A model generated the notes under the pieces. That model saw only the letters and a list, made by a program, of their open reading frames with translations, searched no databases and was not told the DNA's origin. Shown here in pieces: positions 9,794-18,165 of a stretch of 64,000 bases of DNA; positions within the stretch are counted from its first letter, which is position 1, and each line of letters begins with the position of its first letter. The stretch spans positions 124,001-188,000 of the forward strand of contig JAHHHA010000002.1 of assembly GCA_019359615.1 (NCBI GenBank), in the 5' to 3' direction. Both the position numbers and the translations under genes were made by a program. This DNA comes from Cyanosarcina radialis HA8281-LM2. Lineage in GTDB: Bacteria > Cyanobacteriota > Cyanobacteriia > Cyanobacteriales > CCAP-1448.

Positions 9794-11269
9794 ATGCTGT
9801 CGCAAGAGGAAGCCGATTCATCAACCGCAGCCTTGCCCTATAACATGGAAGAGTGGGAACAAGGTTATCGATCGCAGCCGCATGAATACGATTATTGGAT
9901 CGATGAGGTGGAAGGGCAGATTCCAGCAGAATTAACTGGAACGCTGTTCCGCAACGGTCCGGCTTTGTTCGACGTTAACGGTCAACGCATCCACCATCCC
10001 TTTGATGGCGATGGTATGGTATGCGCGATCGCTTTTAATGAAGGTCGCGCCCATTTCCGCAATCGCTTAGTTCGCACAACTGCCTTTGAGGACGAACGAG
10101 CAGCAGGCAAAATCCTCTATCGGGGCGTATTTGGGACTGAAAAAGCCGGTGGTTGGTTGGCTAATGCGTTTGACATCAAATTAAAAAATATTGCCAATAC
10201 CAATGTTATTTATTGGGGCGATCGCTTGCTGGCTTTATGGGAAGCAGCAGAACCATATCGTTTAGATCCCTACACTTTAGAAACCATTGGCAAAGATGAT
10301 TTTTACGGGCTTTTGCCGCCAGGAAAACCATTTGGCGCTCACCCAAAGATCGATCGCAGCCGGGATAAAGATAATCCGACTTTGGTTAACTTTGCGCTGG
10401 AAGTCGGTCTGCCGTTCAAAATTGCTATTTACGAAACCGACCTCAGAGGCACTTTGAAACGGCGCTACACTCATAATTATTGCGGCTTTCTTTTCATTCA
10501 CGATTTTGTAGTTACGCCTAATTATTGCCTGCTGTTTAATAATCCCCTCGATTTCAATCCGCTGCCTTTTTTATTTGGTTTCAAGGGGCCAGGGCAGTGT
10601 ATTAAGTTTCGCCCCGATCGCCCGACTGAAGTATTAGTAATTCCCCGCGACCCTGCTAAACCGATGCTGAAGATTAAAGGCAAATCGGGTTTTATCTACC
10701 ATCATGCTAATGCCTTCGAGGAAGGGGATGAAATCTGTGTAGATTCAATTTGCTACGAATCTTTTTTCATCCTCGAACCAGGAGAAGATTTTCTCAAAGT
10801 CGATTTTCCGAAGATGGACCCAGGACAACTTTGGCGATTTCGGATTAACTTGAAAACTCAAACTATGGGACGGGAACTATTAGAAAGTCGCTGCTGCGAG
10901 TTTCCAGTGATTAATCCCCAAAAAGTCGCACAACCTCACCGTTACGTGTTTCTTGGTGCGGCCGATATTCCTGAAGGAAATACCCCTTTGCAAGCTATAC
11001 TGAAACTCGATCTAGAAACAGGCGATCGCCATCTTTGGAGTGCAGCACCGCACGGCTTCAATGGAGAACCAATTTTCGTTCCGCGTCCTAATGCAACTCA
11101 AGAAGATGACGGCTGGGTGTTCAACCTGGTTTACGATGGGGTTAATAACCGTTCCGATCTCGTCATTTTAGATGGAAGAGATTTAAGTTTATTGGCACGA
11201 TTGCACCTCAAGCATCACATTCCTTACGGTTTGCACGGTTGCTGGACGAATGAATGCTTTTTGCCCTAG
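9794..11269 (+). CDS. Carotenoid oxygenase (apocarotenoid cleavage type)
   Basis: A 491-residue member of the carotenoid cleavage dioxygenase family (RPE65/CCD/ACO), seven-bladed propellers with a non-heme Fe(II) held by four His. Candidates are H183 (GAHPK), H236 (FIHDF), H304 (YHHANAFE) and H481 (GLHGCW). The spacing matches Synechocystis apocarotenoid oxygenase closely. It would cleave carotenoids or apocarotenoids to aldehydes such as retinal. The length is standard and no signal peptide is seen. Repeats surround it on both sides and no partner gene is adjacent. Confidence 0.92.
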   Translation: MLSQEEADSSTAALPYNMEEWEQGYRSQPHEYDYWIDEVEGQIPAELTGTLFRNGPALFDVNGQRIHHPFDGDGMVCAIAFNEGRAHFRNRLVRTTAFEDERAAGKILYRGVFGTEKAGGWLANAFDIKLKNIANTNVIYWGDRLLALWEAAEPYRLDPYTLETIGKDDFYGLLPPGKPFGAHPKIDRSRDKDNPTLVNFALEVGLPFKIAIYETDLRGTLKRRYTHNYCGFLFIHDFVVTPNYCLLFNNPLDFNPLPFLFGFKGPGQCIKFRPDRPTEVLVIPRDPAKPMLKIKGKSGFIYHHANAFEEGDEICVDSICYESFFILEPGEDFLKVDFPKMDPGQLWRFRINLKTQTMGRELLESRCCEFPVINPQKVAQPHRYVFLGAADIPEGNTPLQAILKLDLETGDRHLWSAAPHGFNGEPIFVPRPNATQEDDGWVFNLVYDGVNNRSDLVILDGRDLSLLARLHLKHHIPYGLHGCWTNECFLP

Positions 11270-11314
11270 CGATACGTATTCCGCATACGCTGCGCGAACG
11301 ACCGCTAATTACTA

Positions 11315-11518
11315 TTATGGTCTAGATTGATTTGATGATGGTAGCTGTTCGATTACTGCATCGATTAGTCCATATTTTTGAGCCTCTTGAGCAGACATAA
11401 AAAATCTCGTTCTGTATCTTGAGAGAGCTTGTCGATCTGTTGTCCGGTGTGACGAGCAAGTATTTCAATCAACCTTCGCTTGTAATATCAAATTTCCTTG
11501 CCCATTAATATGTCGCAT
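11315..11518 (-). pseudogene. clpP C-terminal remnant, frameshifted
   Basis: On the minus strand a frame reads LIEILARHTGQQIDKLSQDT and then ERDF. After a shift of one base it continues MSAQEAQKYGLIDAVIEQLP to a stop at 11315. Together these match the C-terminal part of ClpP, the Clp protease subunit. The T-run at the junction is one base short of the ClpP frame. An ATG at 11518 with a GGAG upstream opens only 17 codons (MRHINGQGN...) that also look ClpP-related. The catalytic Ser and His region is missing. Confidence 0.7.
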
Positions 11519-11565
11519 TGTTTTTATCTCCAGTATTTCATAAAAAATGCTATGCTAATGCGAGA

Positions 11566-11739
11566 TTAACCCAAAAAAACTAGTTGGTTTTCTTGGACTA
11601 GTCTAATCATCGCTTCTAAAGGTGTCTCGTCATATCGAACAATAAAGCCCTCTACTAGATCGAGCATCTCTGACAGATTTTCATATCCCCCTAGTTGTAA
11701 AAAAAGAATTCCCCTACACTCCTGTAACACTTGCTCGAC
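11566..11739 (-). pseudogene. TetR C-terminal remnant fused to unknown sequence
   Basis: A short frame without a proper start begins VEQVLQECRGILFLQ, close at protein and DNA level to the C-terminus of the intact TetR gene at 14862-15503 (VEQVLQVCLGILFSE). It continues with about 40 residues I do not recognise and stops at 11566. It looks like the end of a duplicated regulator joined to another remnant. Confidence 0.45.
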
Positions 11740-11772
11740 CTACTTCAATATAGCGATCGCCCGATAACTAAA

Positions 11773-12870
11773 TTAAGAAATTAGGGCGACAATTTTGTTA
11801 ATATTTGCTTGTGCCTCAGCCAAATTTGATGCGATCGCAAATTCTCCATGACCGCAGGCAATAGCAAAATTACCTGTTTCTTTTAGCTTGCGAACTATAG
11901 TTCTTGCCTCCCCAGGAGTGCCATAAGTAACGTATTTACTGGTTCGATATGGCGCTAACTGCTGTGCATAAGTCATGCGCTTATCATGAAAGTGAAGCAG
12001 AATATTAGCTGCGGGAAATTCTGCAAAAACCAAGAATGCTACAGCAGTTTCTGATGAAGGTATATGCGTGCCAGTCCAATAAATTTCATTGGTTTTCGGC
12101 AAGTATTTTTCTACATAGCAAATTCGATCTTCTGTAATATTATATTTATCAGTGCTGGAGGCATTGATTAATATACCATCTCCCAGCCTCATGGCAATAG
12201 CGCCAGCAACAGGATCGGTATCATTTAATTTCATTTCTTGAAAATACGAGCCAATTTTTTTAATTTCAGCTAATTTCTCTTTGAGATAGACGCGATCGCC
12301 AGCTGGAATCTGCTCGCCAACCTTGATATTTTTATACTTATTCCTCGTGGTTTTATAATAAATGGTATCTAAGATCTTCTGATTGTTTGGATAGAATATT
12401 CCTTGCTGGTATCTGTCAGGATATATCATTTTAAAACCCAAGGCTTTGATGGGCACGCGAAAATCCTTGCAGTTAACTTGCTGAAATTCTTCACTTGCAA
12501 GGAAGTAAGCAACAATATTGAGGCTAAAATTAAGACGGCCTAGCTTCTGCAAGCATTTAAAGTTATCGAGCGAACAAACCATAAAAATGCTGATATAGTT
12601 TTGCCGATCGAAATTTATAAATCGCTCAATATCGTCAATAATAATGTAATGACAAAAATGATTTAAATAGGAGAGAAAACTGACAATACAAGATTGCTGG
12701 AATGCGTTTTGTGGTGGAAAAATATATACCACTACGAAGCGATTGGTAAAAGCTAAGCTATAGTTCATAGTTTTGTAAACGAACGTTCGTACTTCAAGAT
12801 TGAAAATTTTTGATACCACTTTAATGAGCGATTTATTTAAGTTTGGACTGTAACTCGTTCGGTCAAACAC
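11773..12870 (-). CDS. Class II aldolase/adducin-like protein with unknown N-terminal domain
   Basis: The C-terminal half (about 200-365) looks like a class II aldolase/adducin domain, with [36 protein letters not shown] and [11 protein letters not shown]. The His residues are candidates for metal binding. The first 170-200 residues match nothing I recognise and are rich in Ile, Phe and Asn. Base use there is AT-rich compared with the neighbours. It overlaps the upstream aspartoacylase gene by 34 nt. ATG 12768 (MNYSLAF) is an alternative start that removes the overlap. Substrate unknown. Confidence 0.7.
   Translation of the reverse strand: MFDRTSYSPNLNKSLIKVVSKIFNLEVRTFVYKTMNYSLAFTNRFVVVYIFPPQNAFQQSCIVSFLSYLNHFCHYIIIDDIERFINFDRQNYISIFMVCSLDNFKCLQKLGRLNFSLNIVAYFLASEEFQQVNCKDFRVPIKALGFKMIYPDRYQQGIFYPNNQKILDTIYYKTTRNKYKNIKVGEQIPAGDRVYLKEKLAEIKKIGSYFQEMKLNDTDPVAGAIAMRLGDGILINASSTDKYNITEDRICYVEKYLPKTNEIYWTGTHIPSSETAVAFLVFAEFPAANILLHFHDKRMTYAQQLAPYRTSKYVTYGTPGEARTIVRKLKETGNFAIACGHGEFAIASNLAEAQANINKIVALIS
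12779..12790. promoter_or_regulatory. Perfect palindrome ACGAACGTTCGT, candidate TetR site
   Basis: A 12-bp perfect dyad inside the 5' end of the aldolase frame, just upstream of its alternative start at 12768. The GAACGTTC core recurs at 14842-14849 and 15584-15591, and a related dyad lies before the tetR start. Binding is inferred. Confidence 0.35.
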
Positions 12871-13721
12871 ATGGCGATTCCTTTCTCGTAGTAGGCTGCT
12901 TCGTTGATGAATATTGGATATACAGTCGATTTACCTTCATAAGCGATCGCTTCTCCATCAAAAGTCAAAAACATCGGATCGCCTGGATTTAGAGGTTCGT
13001 AGTCTTTAAACTGAAGGTGGGGGTGAATCATTCCTTGCAGTTCTCCCTGTTCGTTTCTGGGATAATCGATCGCTTCGAGATATCGATAACAAGTCAACTC
13101 AGAAGGAACTGGCAGCGGTCTGCCTTGGTTATGGGCTTCTAAATAATCTAAAATTGACTGAATTAGGGCCTCAGTTTGTTGAAATAGGGTGGCATTTAAA
13201 ACTCCTTGAGCGATCGCACCTACTTCAATGACACAACCTAGTTCGCAAATCGAGCTTAGAACGTGACTATCCACACCAGATCTGAGCAAACAAATCTTAA
13301 CTAAGGGATTAATACAACTCAGATAAGCGCCTAAACCAAGATTGAATGGATGACTAGTTGTGAGGATAATTGTCAGTTTCATATTGGCGGTGGTGCTGTG
13401 CAAATCTATAATAAAATCTACTTTTGGAGCGCCTTTTTTGCCTAACTTTTGGTTAATAATTTTTGCTTGCCGATCTTCATAACTCGAAAAAGTGGGGTTT
13501 TCTAAATCTTGGCGAAGAAAACAGCGATTTAAGTCTCGATCGATGTACCGCCTGTTGACCTCAAATGCTTTCGGATTAGCGAAGAGAGTTGAGACCTCAA
13601 GGCTAGATCTTTGAATTAAGTGCGGCAGGCGATCGAACTTTTTAACGAGATAGACTCCCGTAAATTCATTACCGTGCGTGCCTCCAACAATAGCAACGTT
13701 TTTAATGGTGTTAAGTATCAT
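12837..13721 (-). CDS. Aspartoacylase family zinc amidohydrolase
   Basis: A 294-residue M14-type deacylase of the AspA/Canavan family. Zinc ligands are H16 and E19 in GGTHGNE and H108 in DLHSTT; the catalytic Glu is probably E166 in VIEVG. The substrate-binding DRDLNRCF motif is at 61-68. Members hydrolyse N-acetyl-aspartate or other N-acyl amino acids. Similar genes are annotated as probable aspartoacylase in other cyanobacteria, but the substrate here is unproven. The 34-nt overlap with the downstream aldolase-like gene implies joint expression. Confidence 0.88.
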   Translation of the reverse strand: MILNTIKNVAIVGGTHGNEFTGVYLVKKFDRLPHLIQRSSLEVSTLFANPKAFEVNRRYIDRDLNRCFLRQDLENPTFSSYEDRQAKIINQKLGKKGAPKVDFIIDLHSTTANMKLTIILTTSHPFNLGLGAYLSCINPLVKICLLRSGVDSHVLSSICELGCVIEVGAIAQGVLNATLFQQTEALIQSILDYLEAHNQGRPLPVPSELTCYRYLEAIDYPRNEQGELQGMIHPHLQFKDYEPLNPGDPMFLTFDGEAIAYEGKSTVYPIFINEAAYYEKGIAMCLTERVTVQT

Positions 13722-13790
13722 AATATTTTCGCTAATTCATAAAAATGAAATAGTCTTGGTTAAATTAGATTGCACCCCTATAGATAGAGC

Positions 13791-14366
13791 TTACAGTCCA
13801 AGATTGTGCGTCCATTGACGAGCTTTACCAGTATCGACCCCTACAAATGGTCGGAGTTCGTAAGGAGTAATACACTCATTCACAGGGCGCATAGGAAGAG
13901 AAAATCTGGCTGTTGGATGTACGCACCACGGCCTATTTCCACTCCATTTTTCTCCTTGGCTGCCCTCAGCATAAAAGTAGACATACCGACTATAGATCTT
14001 AGTTAAGGTCGAGCATTGTCCTCTAAGGATTGTATACCAGCCTCGTTTGACCCAGCTTTGACCGTTATAGTAGGCGTAAGCTACAGATACTTGGCGAGCG
14101 TTGCTTCTGTTACACAATCTGAACTGTTTTGGAGAAGAGGAAATAAAGCGTAAGGGATCGGATGAAGGTGCAGAATATCCTGGCTCTGGCACTCCAGGAA
14201 TAATCGGCAAGTTGGGCGCTCCAGGTATGATAGGTGGATTAATGAAAGGGTCGCCCTGAGCTTGAGCGTTATTGGCTAAACCAATGAAAGATACCAAAGA
14301 TGCTAGAACAACGATATGTTTAACTTCAATATATTTTGCCAATGCGAGATGATTTGATTGTTTCAT
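13791..14366 (-). CDS. Secreted DUF1036-type protein
   Basis: The 191-residue protein has an N-terminal signal peptide (hydrophobic about 18-30, ending NNAQA). A Pro/Gly-rich linker follows (PPIIPGAPNLPIIPG). The folded domain (about 78-150) has features of DUF1036: FRLCNRS, YYNGQSW, GWYTILRGQC and YVYFYAEG. It is expected in the periplasm or cell surface, function unknown. Cysteines in the domain may pair. It is encoded upstream of the aspartoacylase on the same strand but separated by 69 nt. Confidence 0.75.
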   Translation of the reverse strand: MKQSNHLALAKYIEVKHIVVLASLVSFIGLANNAQAQGDPFINPPIIPGAPNLPIIPGVPEPGYSAPSSDPLRFISSSPKQFRLCNRSNARQVSVAYAYYNGQSWVKRGWYTILRGQCSTLTKIYSRYVYFYAEGSQGEKWSGNRPWCVHPTARFSLPMRPVNECITPYELRPFVGVDTGKARQWTHNLGL

Positions 14367-14636
14367 TCTTTAGCTCCGATTAAGTTACAAATGAAAGTTA
14401 TAGAAGCCGAGATCGTAAGTTATGTGAGATTTACACAGATCGAAGCTGCTTAAGAGATAGTTGGGACAATTTTAACGATATATGCACGAGCTTCTGATAA
14501 ACGTGAGTTCATAAGAATTCACTATTTCTGTCGGCGATCGCTAAATTGCACTAGCACGCAGAGAATTTTTAACAATTATAAGAACGTCCGATCGTTCATA
14601 AGTGCGGTAAAAAAATAAGCTTTAGCGCGACCCAAC

Positions 14637-14780
14637 TTACAGTAACGATCGAAGGCTCTCAGTCTTGGAAACAGCGAACGATGCTCTAACATCATCGATA
14701 TCGAGTGGTGCGTTACCGCTGGTAGCTACTAGTGGTGCTAGAACTGCCGAAATAAGCGCGATGTACCTGAGTTTGAGCAT
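14637..14780 (-). CDS. Possible small secreted peptide, 47 residues
   Basis: An ATG at 14780 is preceded by GAGG (spacing about 10 nt) and opens 47 codons. Residues 1-24 look like a signal peptide (MLKLRYIALISAVLAPLVATSGNA), leaving a 23-residue acidic-to-neutral tail. No family is recognised. It may be a small exported peptide or the 5' remnant of a larger secreted protein. The rest of the 14367-14861 gap has no other gene and contains scattered ACGTTC dyads. Confidence 0.4.
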   Translation of the reverse strand: MLKLRYIALISAVLAPLVATSGNAPLDIDDVRASFAVSKTESLRSLL

Positions 14781-14861
14781 TTTTTTGTTCCTCAAGTTGT
14801 CAGGAAATTATTTTTAAAGTATATAGTGCGAGCATACGAACGAACGTTCTTGTTGCAAAAG

Positions 14862-15503
14862 TTAACTTAAAGCTTCAGGAGGTTCGCTAAACAGAATCCC
14901 CAGACACACCTGCAATACTTGTTCGACTTGCTCTGGTATATCGATCTCTCCGAAGGCATCTCGATCGATTACAGCCCTAGCGATCGCGCCAATTAGCATA
15001 TGAAACAATGCTGCATCAGCAATTTGACGAACGGGATACTTTTCTGTTCGTAATTGCTTAATTATTTTTTCTATTAAAGGATAAATTAGTGAAGGATGAG
15101 TGCTTAAGTAATCATACTGTCCGGTCAACATTCTAATTTCCTGTGCCTTAATGATGCGGAAGGCAAACTCTTGACGATGAGTTAGTCCCCACTGAATATA
15201 AGCTTGAAAGACAGCAATAAATTGTGGTAGGGGATTGCTGTTCGCCGATTGGTAAGCTCTCAAGATAACTTGCTCTATCTGCGCCAGAATCCTGGTTGTC
15301 AAAGCGTTAGAAATCTCTTCCTTACCGTTTTTAAAGTGATTGTAAAGACTGGCTTTTGACTTGAACCCTGCTACTTCACGAATGTCATCGATCGATGTGC
15401 CTTCATAGCCTTTTTGGGTAAATAAGTTCATAGCAACTTCCAGGATTAGCTCTCGGCTACCCTTTTGACCTAACTTAGATTTAGCAGGAGTTTTGGCTGT
15501 CAC
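14862..15503 (-). CDS. TetR/AcrR family transcriptional regulator
   Basis: The N-terminal 60 residues form a TetR-type helix-turn-helix (RELILEVAMNLFTQKGYEGTSIDDI followed by KASLYNHFKNGKEEI). The C-terminal ligand domain matches the TetR_C shape. The start is GTG 15503. A near-palindrome CCGAACGTTTGG (15518-15529) lies 15 nt upstream, suggesting autoregulation. It follows the PLP decarboxylase by 37 nt on the same strand, so it may control that gene. A degraded copy of its C-terminus is at 11566-11739. The inducer is unknown. Confidence 0.9.
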   Translation of the reverse strand: MTAKTPAKSKLGQKGSRELILEVAMNLFTQKGYEGTSIDDIREVAGFKSKASLYNHFKNGKEEISNALTTRILAQIEQVILRAYQSANSNPLPQFIAVFQAYIQWGLTHRQEFAFRIIKAQEIRMLTGQYDYLSTHPSLIYPLIEKIIKQLRTEKYPVRQIADAALFHMLIGAIARAVIDRDAFGEIDIPEQVEQVLQVCLGILFSEPPEALS

Positions 15504-15517
15504 TAGCTTATTAGTGT

Positions 15518-15529
15518 CCGAACGTTTGG
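15518..15529. promoter_or_regulatory. Candidate TetR operator CCGAACGTTTGG
   Basis: An imperfect 12-bp dyad centred on AACGTT, immediately before the tetR start and between it and the decarboxylase stop. GAACGTTC cores also occur at 12781-12788, 14842-14849 and 15584-15591. Confidence 0.4.
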
Positions 15530-15540
15530 TTATTTATAAT

Positions 15541-16941
15541 CTACAACACTTCTACGTTCCTAGCTTTAACGAAAGCAGCTACAGAACGTTCGACATCAGC
15601 CGCTGTTGTCGCCCAAGAACAGACGCTAATGCGGATAACTAGCTCGCCATTCCAGATGGCTCCACCGCACCAGCATTCCCCCGACTTTTGGATATTCTCT
15701 AATGTCGCCTGCGTCAGTTCTGGTGTGTTGCCAGCGACAAGAACTTGATTGAAGACAACATCATTTAAAATCCGAAATCCTGCCGATCGCAGATCCTGGG
15801 CAAATCGCTCGGCATGACTGCAAAGGCGATCGACTAATTCTTCCACACCCTCTTTTCCCAGGCATTTTAACGTTGCCCACAATTCAACCACTCGCGATCG
15901 CCGCGACATATCGAGCGTATACTGCATCCCATCTCGTCGATCGCTATTGAGAATATATGAAGCCGTTGCCTGCAAGGCTGAAAGGAGAACTTCGCGATGT
16001 TTGCATAAAATCAGGCCGCAATCGTAGGGAGCATTAAGAGTTTTATGAGCGTCAACAGACCACGAATCGGCCTTTTCGATGCCACGAGTCAGATGTTTTT
16101 TAGTTCGCGAGCCAGCAGCCCACAGTCCAAAGGCTCCGTCAATATGAACCCAAGCACCCGCAACCTGGGCGCGATCGCAAATCTCGTCGATGGGATCGAA
16201 TGCACCAGAGTTGACATTACCAGCTTGAGCGATGACCAGGCAGCGATCGTCTAACTGCGGCATTGTGTCGGCTATTATTCGTCCTTGAGAATCGGTCGGC
16301 ACTAATTCCACGCGTTTTCTGCCAAGACCTAACAATCCGAGAGCCTTGAATACTGTAGCGTGGGCGCGATCGCTCATTATAACCCGCAGGTTTGGCGCTC
16401 CAAACAACCCATCTGCGTTCGCATCCCAACCCAAGCGTTTTAGCAACTCGTTGCGCCCAGCAGCCAGCCCGCACAGTGTTGCGGTTGAAGTCCCGCCGAC
16501 AAAGCCCGCAGCCGTACCCAGCGGCAGAGTAAGGAGTTCGACTACCCATTTTTCGCAGATATATTCTAGCTGAGAAACGATTGGAGACATGACATATAGT
16601 GCCGCGTTTTGATCCCATACATCTGCCAGCCATTTAGCCCCTAGAGCGACGGGAACCGAGCTTCCATTGACGAAGCCGAAGTACCTGCCGCCAGTTTGAG
16701 CTACGGTTGCAGGCGAGCCATACTCGTGCAACCATCGCAGAATTTCATCTGGAGCGATCGGTATTTGTGGCAGAGGTTCGTCAAAGATATCTAAAGCTTT
16801 AATTGCCTCATCCGTCGGGAACGCATTTCGATCGCCTACGGTATCCATGTAGTTATAGGCATAAGATTTGACTCGATCGAAAATTTCTTTTTTGTGAATT
16901 TGCTCGAACATTTCTTGCTGAAAACTGGCGTTTTCTAACAT
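15541..16941 (-). CDS. PLP-dependent group II amino acid decarboxylase-like protein
   Basis: This 466-residue fold-type I PLP enzyme resembles aromatic amino acid or glutamate decarboxylases. The Schiff-base lysine is K300 in DAHKTLN. The cofactor-stacking His is in DRAHATV (about 194) and the pyridine-binding Asp is D268 in HIDGAFG. The substrate cannot be decided; aromatic amino acids or a related beta-elimination-type reaction are possible. The following TetR gene, 37 nt downstream, suggests inducible expression. The start ATG 16941 fits the family N-terminus. Confidence 0.88.
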   Translation of the reverse strand: MLENASFQQEMFEQIHKKEIFDRVKSYAYNYMDTVGDRNAFPTDEAIKALDIFDEPLPQIPIAPDEILRWLHEYGSPATVAQTGGRYFGFVNGSSVPVALGAKWLADVWDQNAALYVMSPIVSQLEYICEKWVVELLTLPLGTAAGFVGGTSTATLCGLAAGRNELLKRLGWDANADGLFGAPNLRVIMSDRAHATVFKALGLLGLGRKRVELVPTDSQGRIIADTMPQLDDRCLVIAQAGNVNSGAFDPIDEICDRAQVAGAWVHIDGAFGLWAAGSRTKKHLTRGIEKADSWSVDAHKTLNAPYDCGLILCKHREVLLSALQATASYILNSDRRDGMQYTLDMSRRSRVVELWATLKCLGKEGVEELVDRLCSHAERFAQDLRSAGFRILNDVVFNQVLVAGNTPELTQATLENIQKSGECWCGGAIWNGELVIRISVCSWATTAADVERSVAAFVKARNVEVL

Positions 16942-17044
16942 CGATCGACTCCTTTTGATTTAATTACTATCCGAATTCCACTTTCTTATTGACAAAATAT
17001 TTGTTTGTTATGCCACACTGGCGATCGATGTGTTGGCGCAAAAC

Positions 17045-17287
17045 TCAAACATACAGTACGTCAGTCCCAACTTCGAGGATGTAGCAACCGAGCAAATGAA
17101 CCAGGGCATCGATTCGATCGTCAGGCATATCAGCGATGAAAGCAGAAGCTTCGGCGAGCATTTCTTCGACGATCGATAGACTCAATTCAGAGTAGTCAAG
17201 TGCATCGTTGGAACGCTTTCTTAGTTGGTCAACAGCGCGTTCTGCATTGTCGGCAACTTGTTGTGAGAGTTCATCCGTTTGAGACAA
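17045..17287 (-). CDS. Hypothetical acidic helical protein, possibly truncated
   Basis: An 80-residue frame starting at TTG 17287, with mostly helical, acidic composition (ELSLSIVEEMLAEASAF, then DDRIDALVHLLGCYILEVG). The end stops soon after a conserved-looking LLGCYILEVG, so the protein may lack a C-terminal part. I recognise no family with certainty. Composition and codon use resemble coding sequence, and the other strand offers nothing better. Confidence 0.45.
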   Translation of the reverse strand: MSQTDELSQQVADNAERAVDQLRKRSNDALDYSELSLSIVEEMLAEASAFIADMPDDRIDALVHLLGCYILEVGTDVLYV

Positions 17288-17461
17288 CGAATTTAGCTAA
17301 GTCCACAATTTCTCTTACGGTTGGCAAAATCGCAACTGAGGGGATCTTAATAAATAAGAAGGTAAAAGAATATAGTGTTAAGTTGCCATTTTTATTTCCA
17401 AGCTAGTAGGGGAAGTTACTTACTCCACTCGCTACCCTTAACGCTATACACTTCAAGAAGA

Positions 17462-17535
17462 CGGGCTTGGAGGGACTCGAACCCCCGACCTTGTGGTCCG
17501 TAGCCACACGCTCTAATCCACTAAGCTACAAGCCC
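17462..17535 (-). tRNA. tRNA-Arg(ACG)
   Basis: The reverse complement folds as a 74-nt cloverleaf. The acceptor is GGGCTTG/CAAGCCC, the D arm GCTT...GAGC, and the anticodon arm TGTGG-CTACGGA-CCACA gives anticodon ACG. The T arm contains TTCGAGT. CCA is not encoded. It would read CGN arginine codons after A34-to-I editing. It lies just upstream of moaC on the other strand. Confidence 0.97.
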
Positions 17536-17579
17536 TTAGCAGATATCTATAGTATCACATTCCCTCGCGATGACGCACA

Positions 17580-18086
17580 ATGAAAGAAAATATTCCCCTA
17601 GAGCGACAGCTAACCCACCTCAACGATCGAGGAGAAGCTCGCATGGTAGACGTTTCTGCCAAAGAACCAACCAAACGTCAGGCGGTAGCTGCGGCTCAAG
17701 TACGGATGTTACCGACTACCTTTGCCGCCATCCAAACTGGGAATGCACCCAAAGGCGACGTTTTGGCAATTTCCAGAGTGGCTGGGATTATGGCAGCCAA
17801 ACAGACATCGCAGCTAATTCCTCTCTGTCATCCCCTACCGCTGCATAAGGTAGAAGTGCATATTACTCCCGATGCCCAACTGCCGGGATATCAAATCCGG
17901 GCTACCGTCACTACCAAAGCTGAAACGGGCGTAGAAATGGAAGCTTTAACCGCTGTATCGATCGCTTCTTTGACGCTATACGATATGGCTAAGGCACTAG
18001 AAAAGTCGATTCAAATCGAATCGATTCGCCTCATCAGCAAAAGCGGCGGTAAATCGGAAAATTACGTGCGGGAATTAGAAGATTAG
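17580..18086 (+). CDS. moaC: Cyclic pyranopterin monophosphate synthase MoaC
   Basis: MoaC makes cyclic pyranopterin monophosphate, the second product-forming step in molybdenum cofactor synthesis, in the cytoplasm. The 168-residue protein has [36 protein letters not shown] and [15 protein letters not shown], the active-site segments of the family. It stands alone, with no other moa gene nearby. ATG 17580 gives the usual length. Confidence 0.96.
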   Translation: MKENIPLERQLTHLNDRGEARMVDVSAKEPTKRQAVAAAQVRMLPTTFAAIQTGNAPKGDVLAISRVAGIMAAKQTSQLIPLCHPLPLHKVEVHITPDAQLPGYQIRATVTTKAETGVEMEALTAVSIASLTLYDMAKALEKSIQIESIRLISKSGGKSENYVRELED

Positions 18087-18116
18087 AATCAGTAGCAATC
18101 TTACCCACTTGATAGG

Positions 18117-18146
18117 GATAGCCCAGAGGGCTATGCCACAAGAACA
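18117..18146. repeat. GATAGCCCAGAGGGCTAT palindromic repeat
   Basis: A copy of a dispersed palindromic family, AGCCCAGAGGGCT with flanking CCACAAG. Related copies lie near 21172-21232, 33650-33766, 36155-36212, 39885-39918 and 48850-48876. Confidence 0.75.
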
Positions 18147-18165
18147 GGTAAAAGCAAACAGCTAG

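Noticed and set aside
17045-17287. Assigning the 80-residue gene to a DUF
   Set aside because: The resemblance is too weak to name a family without a profile search.
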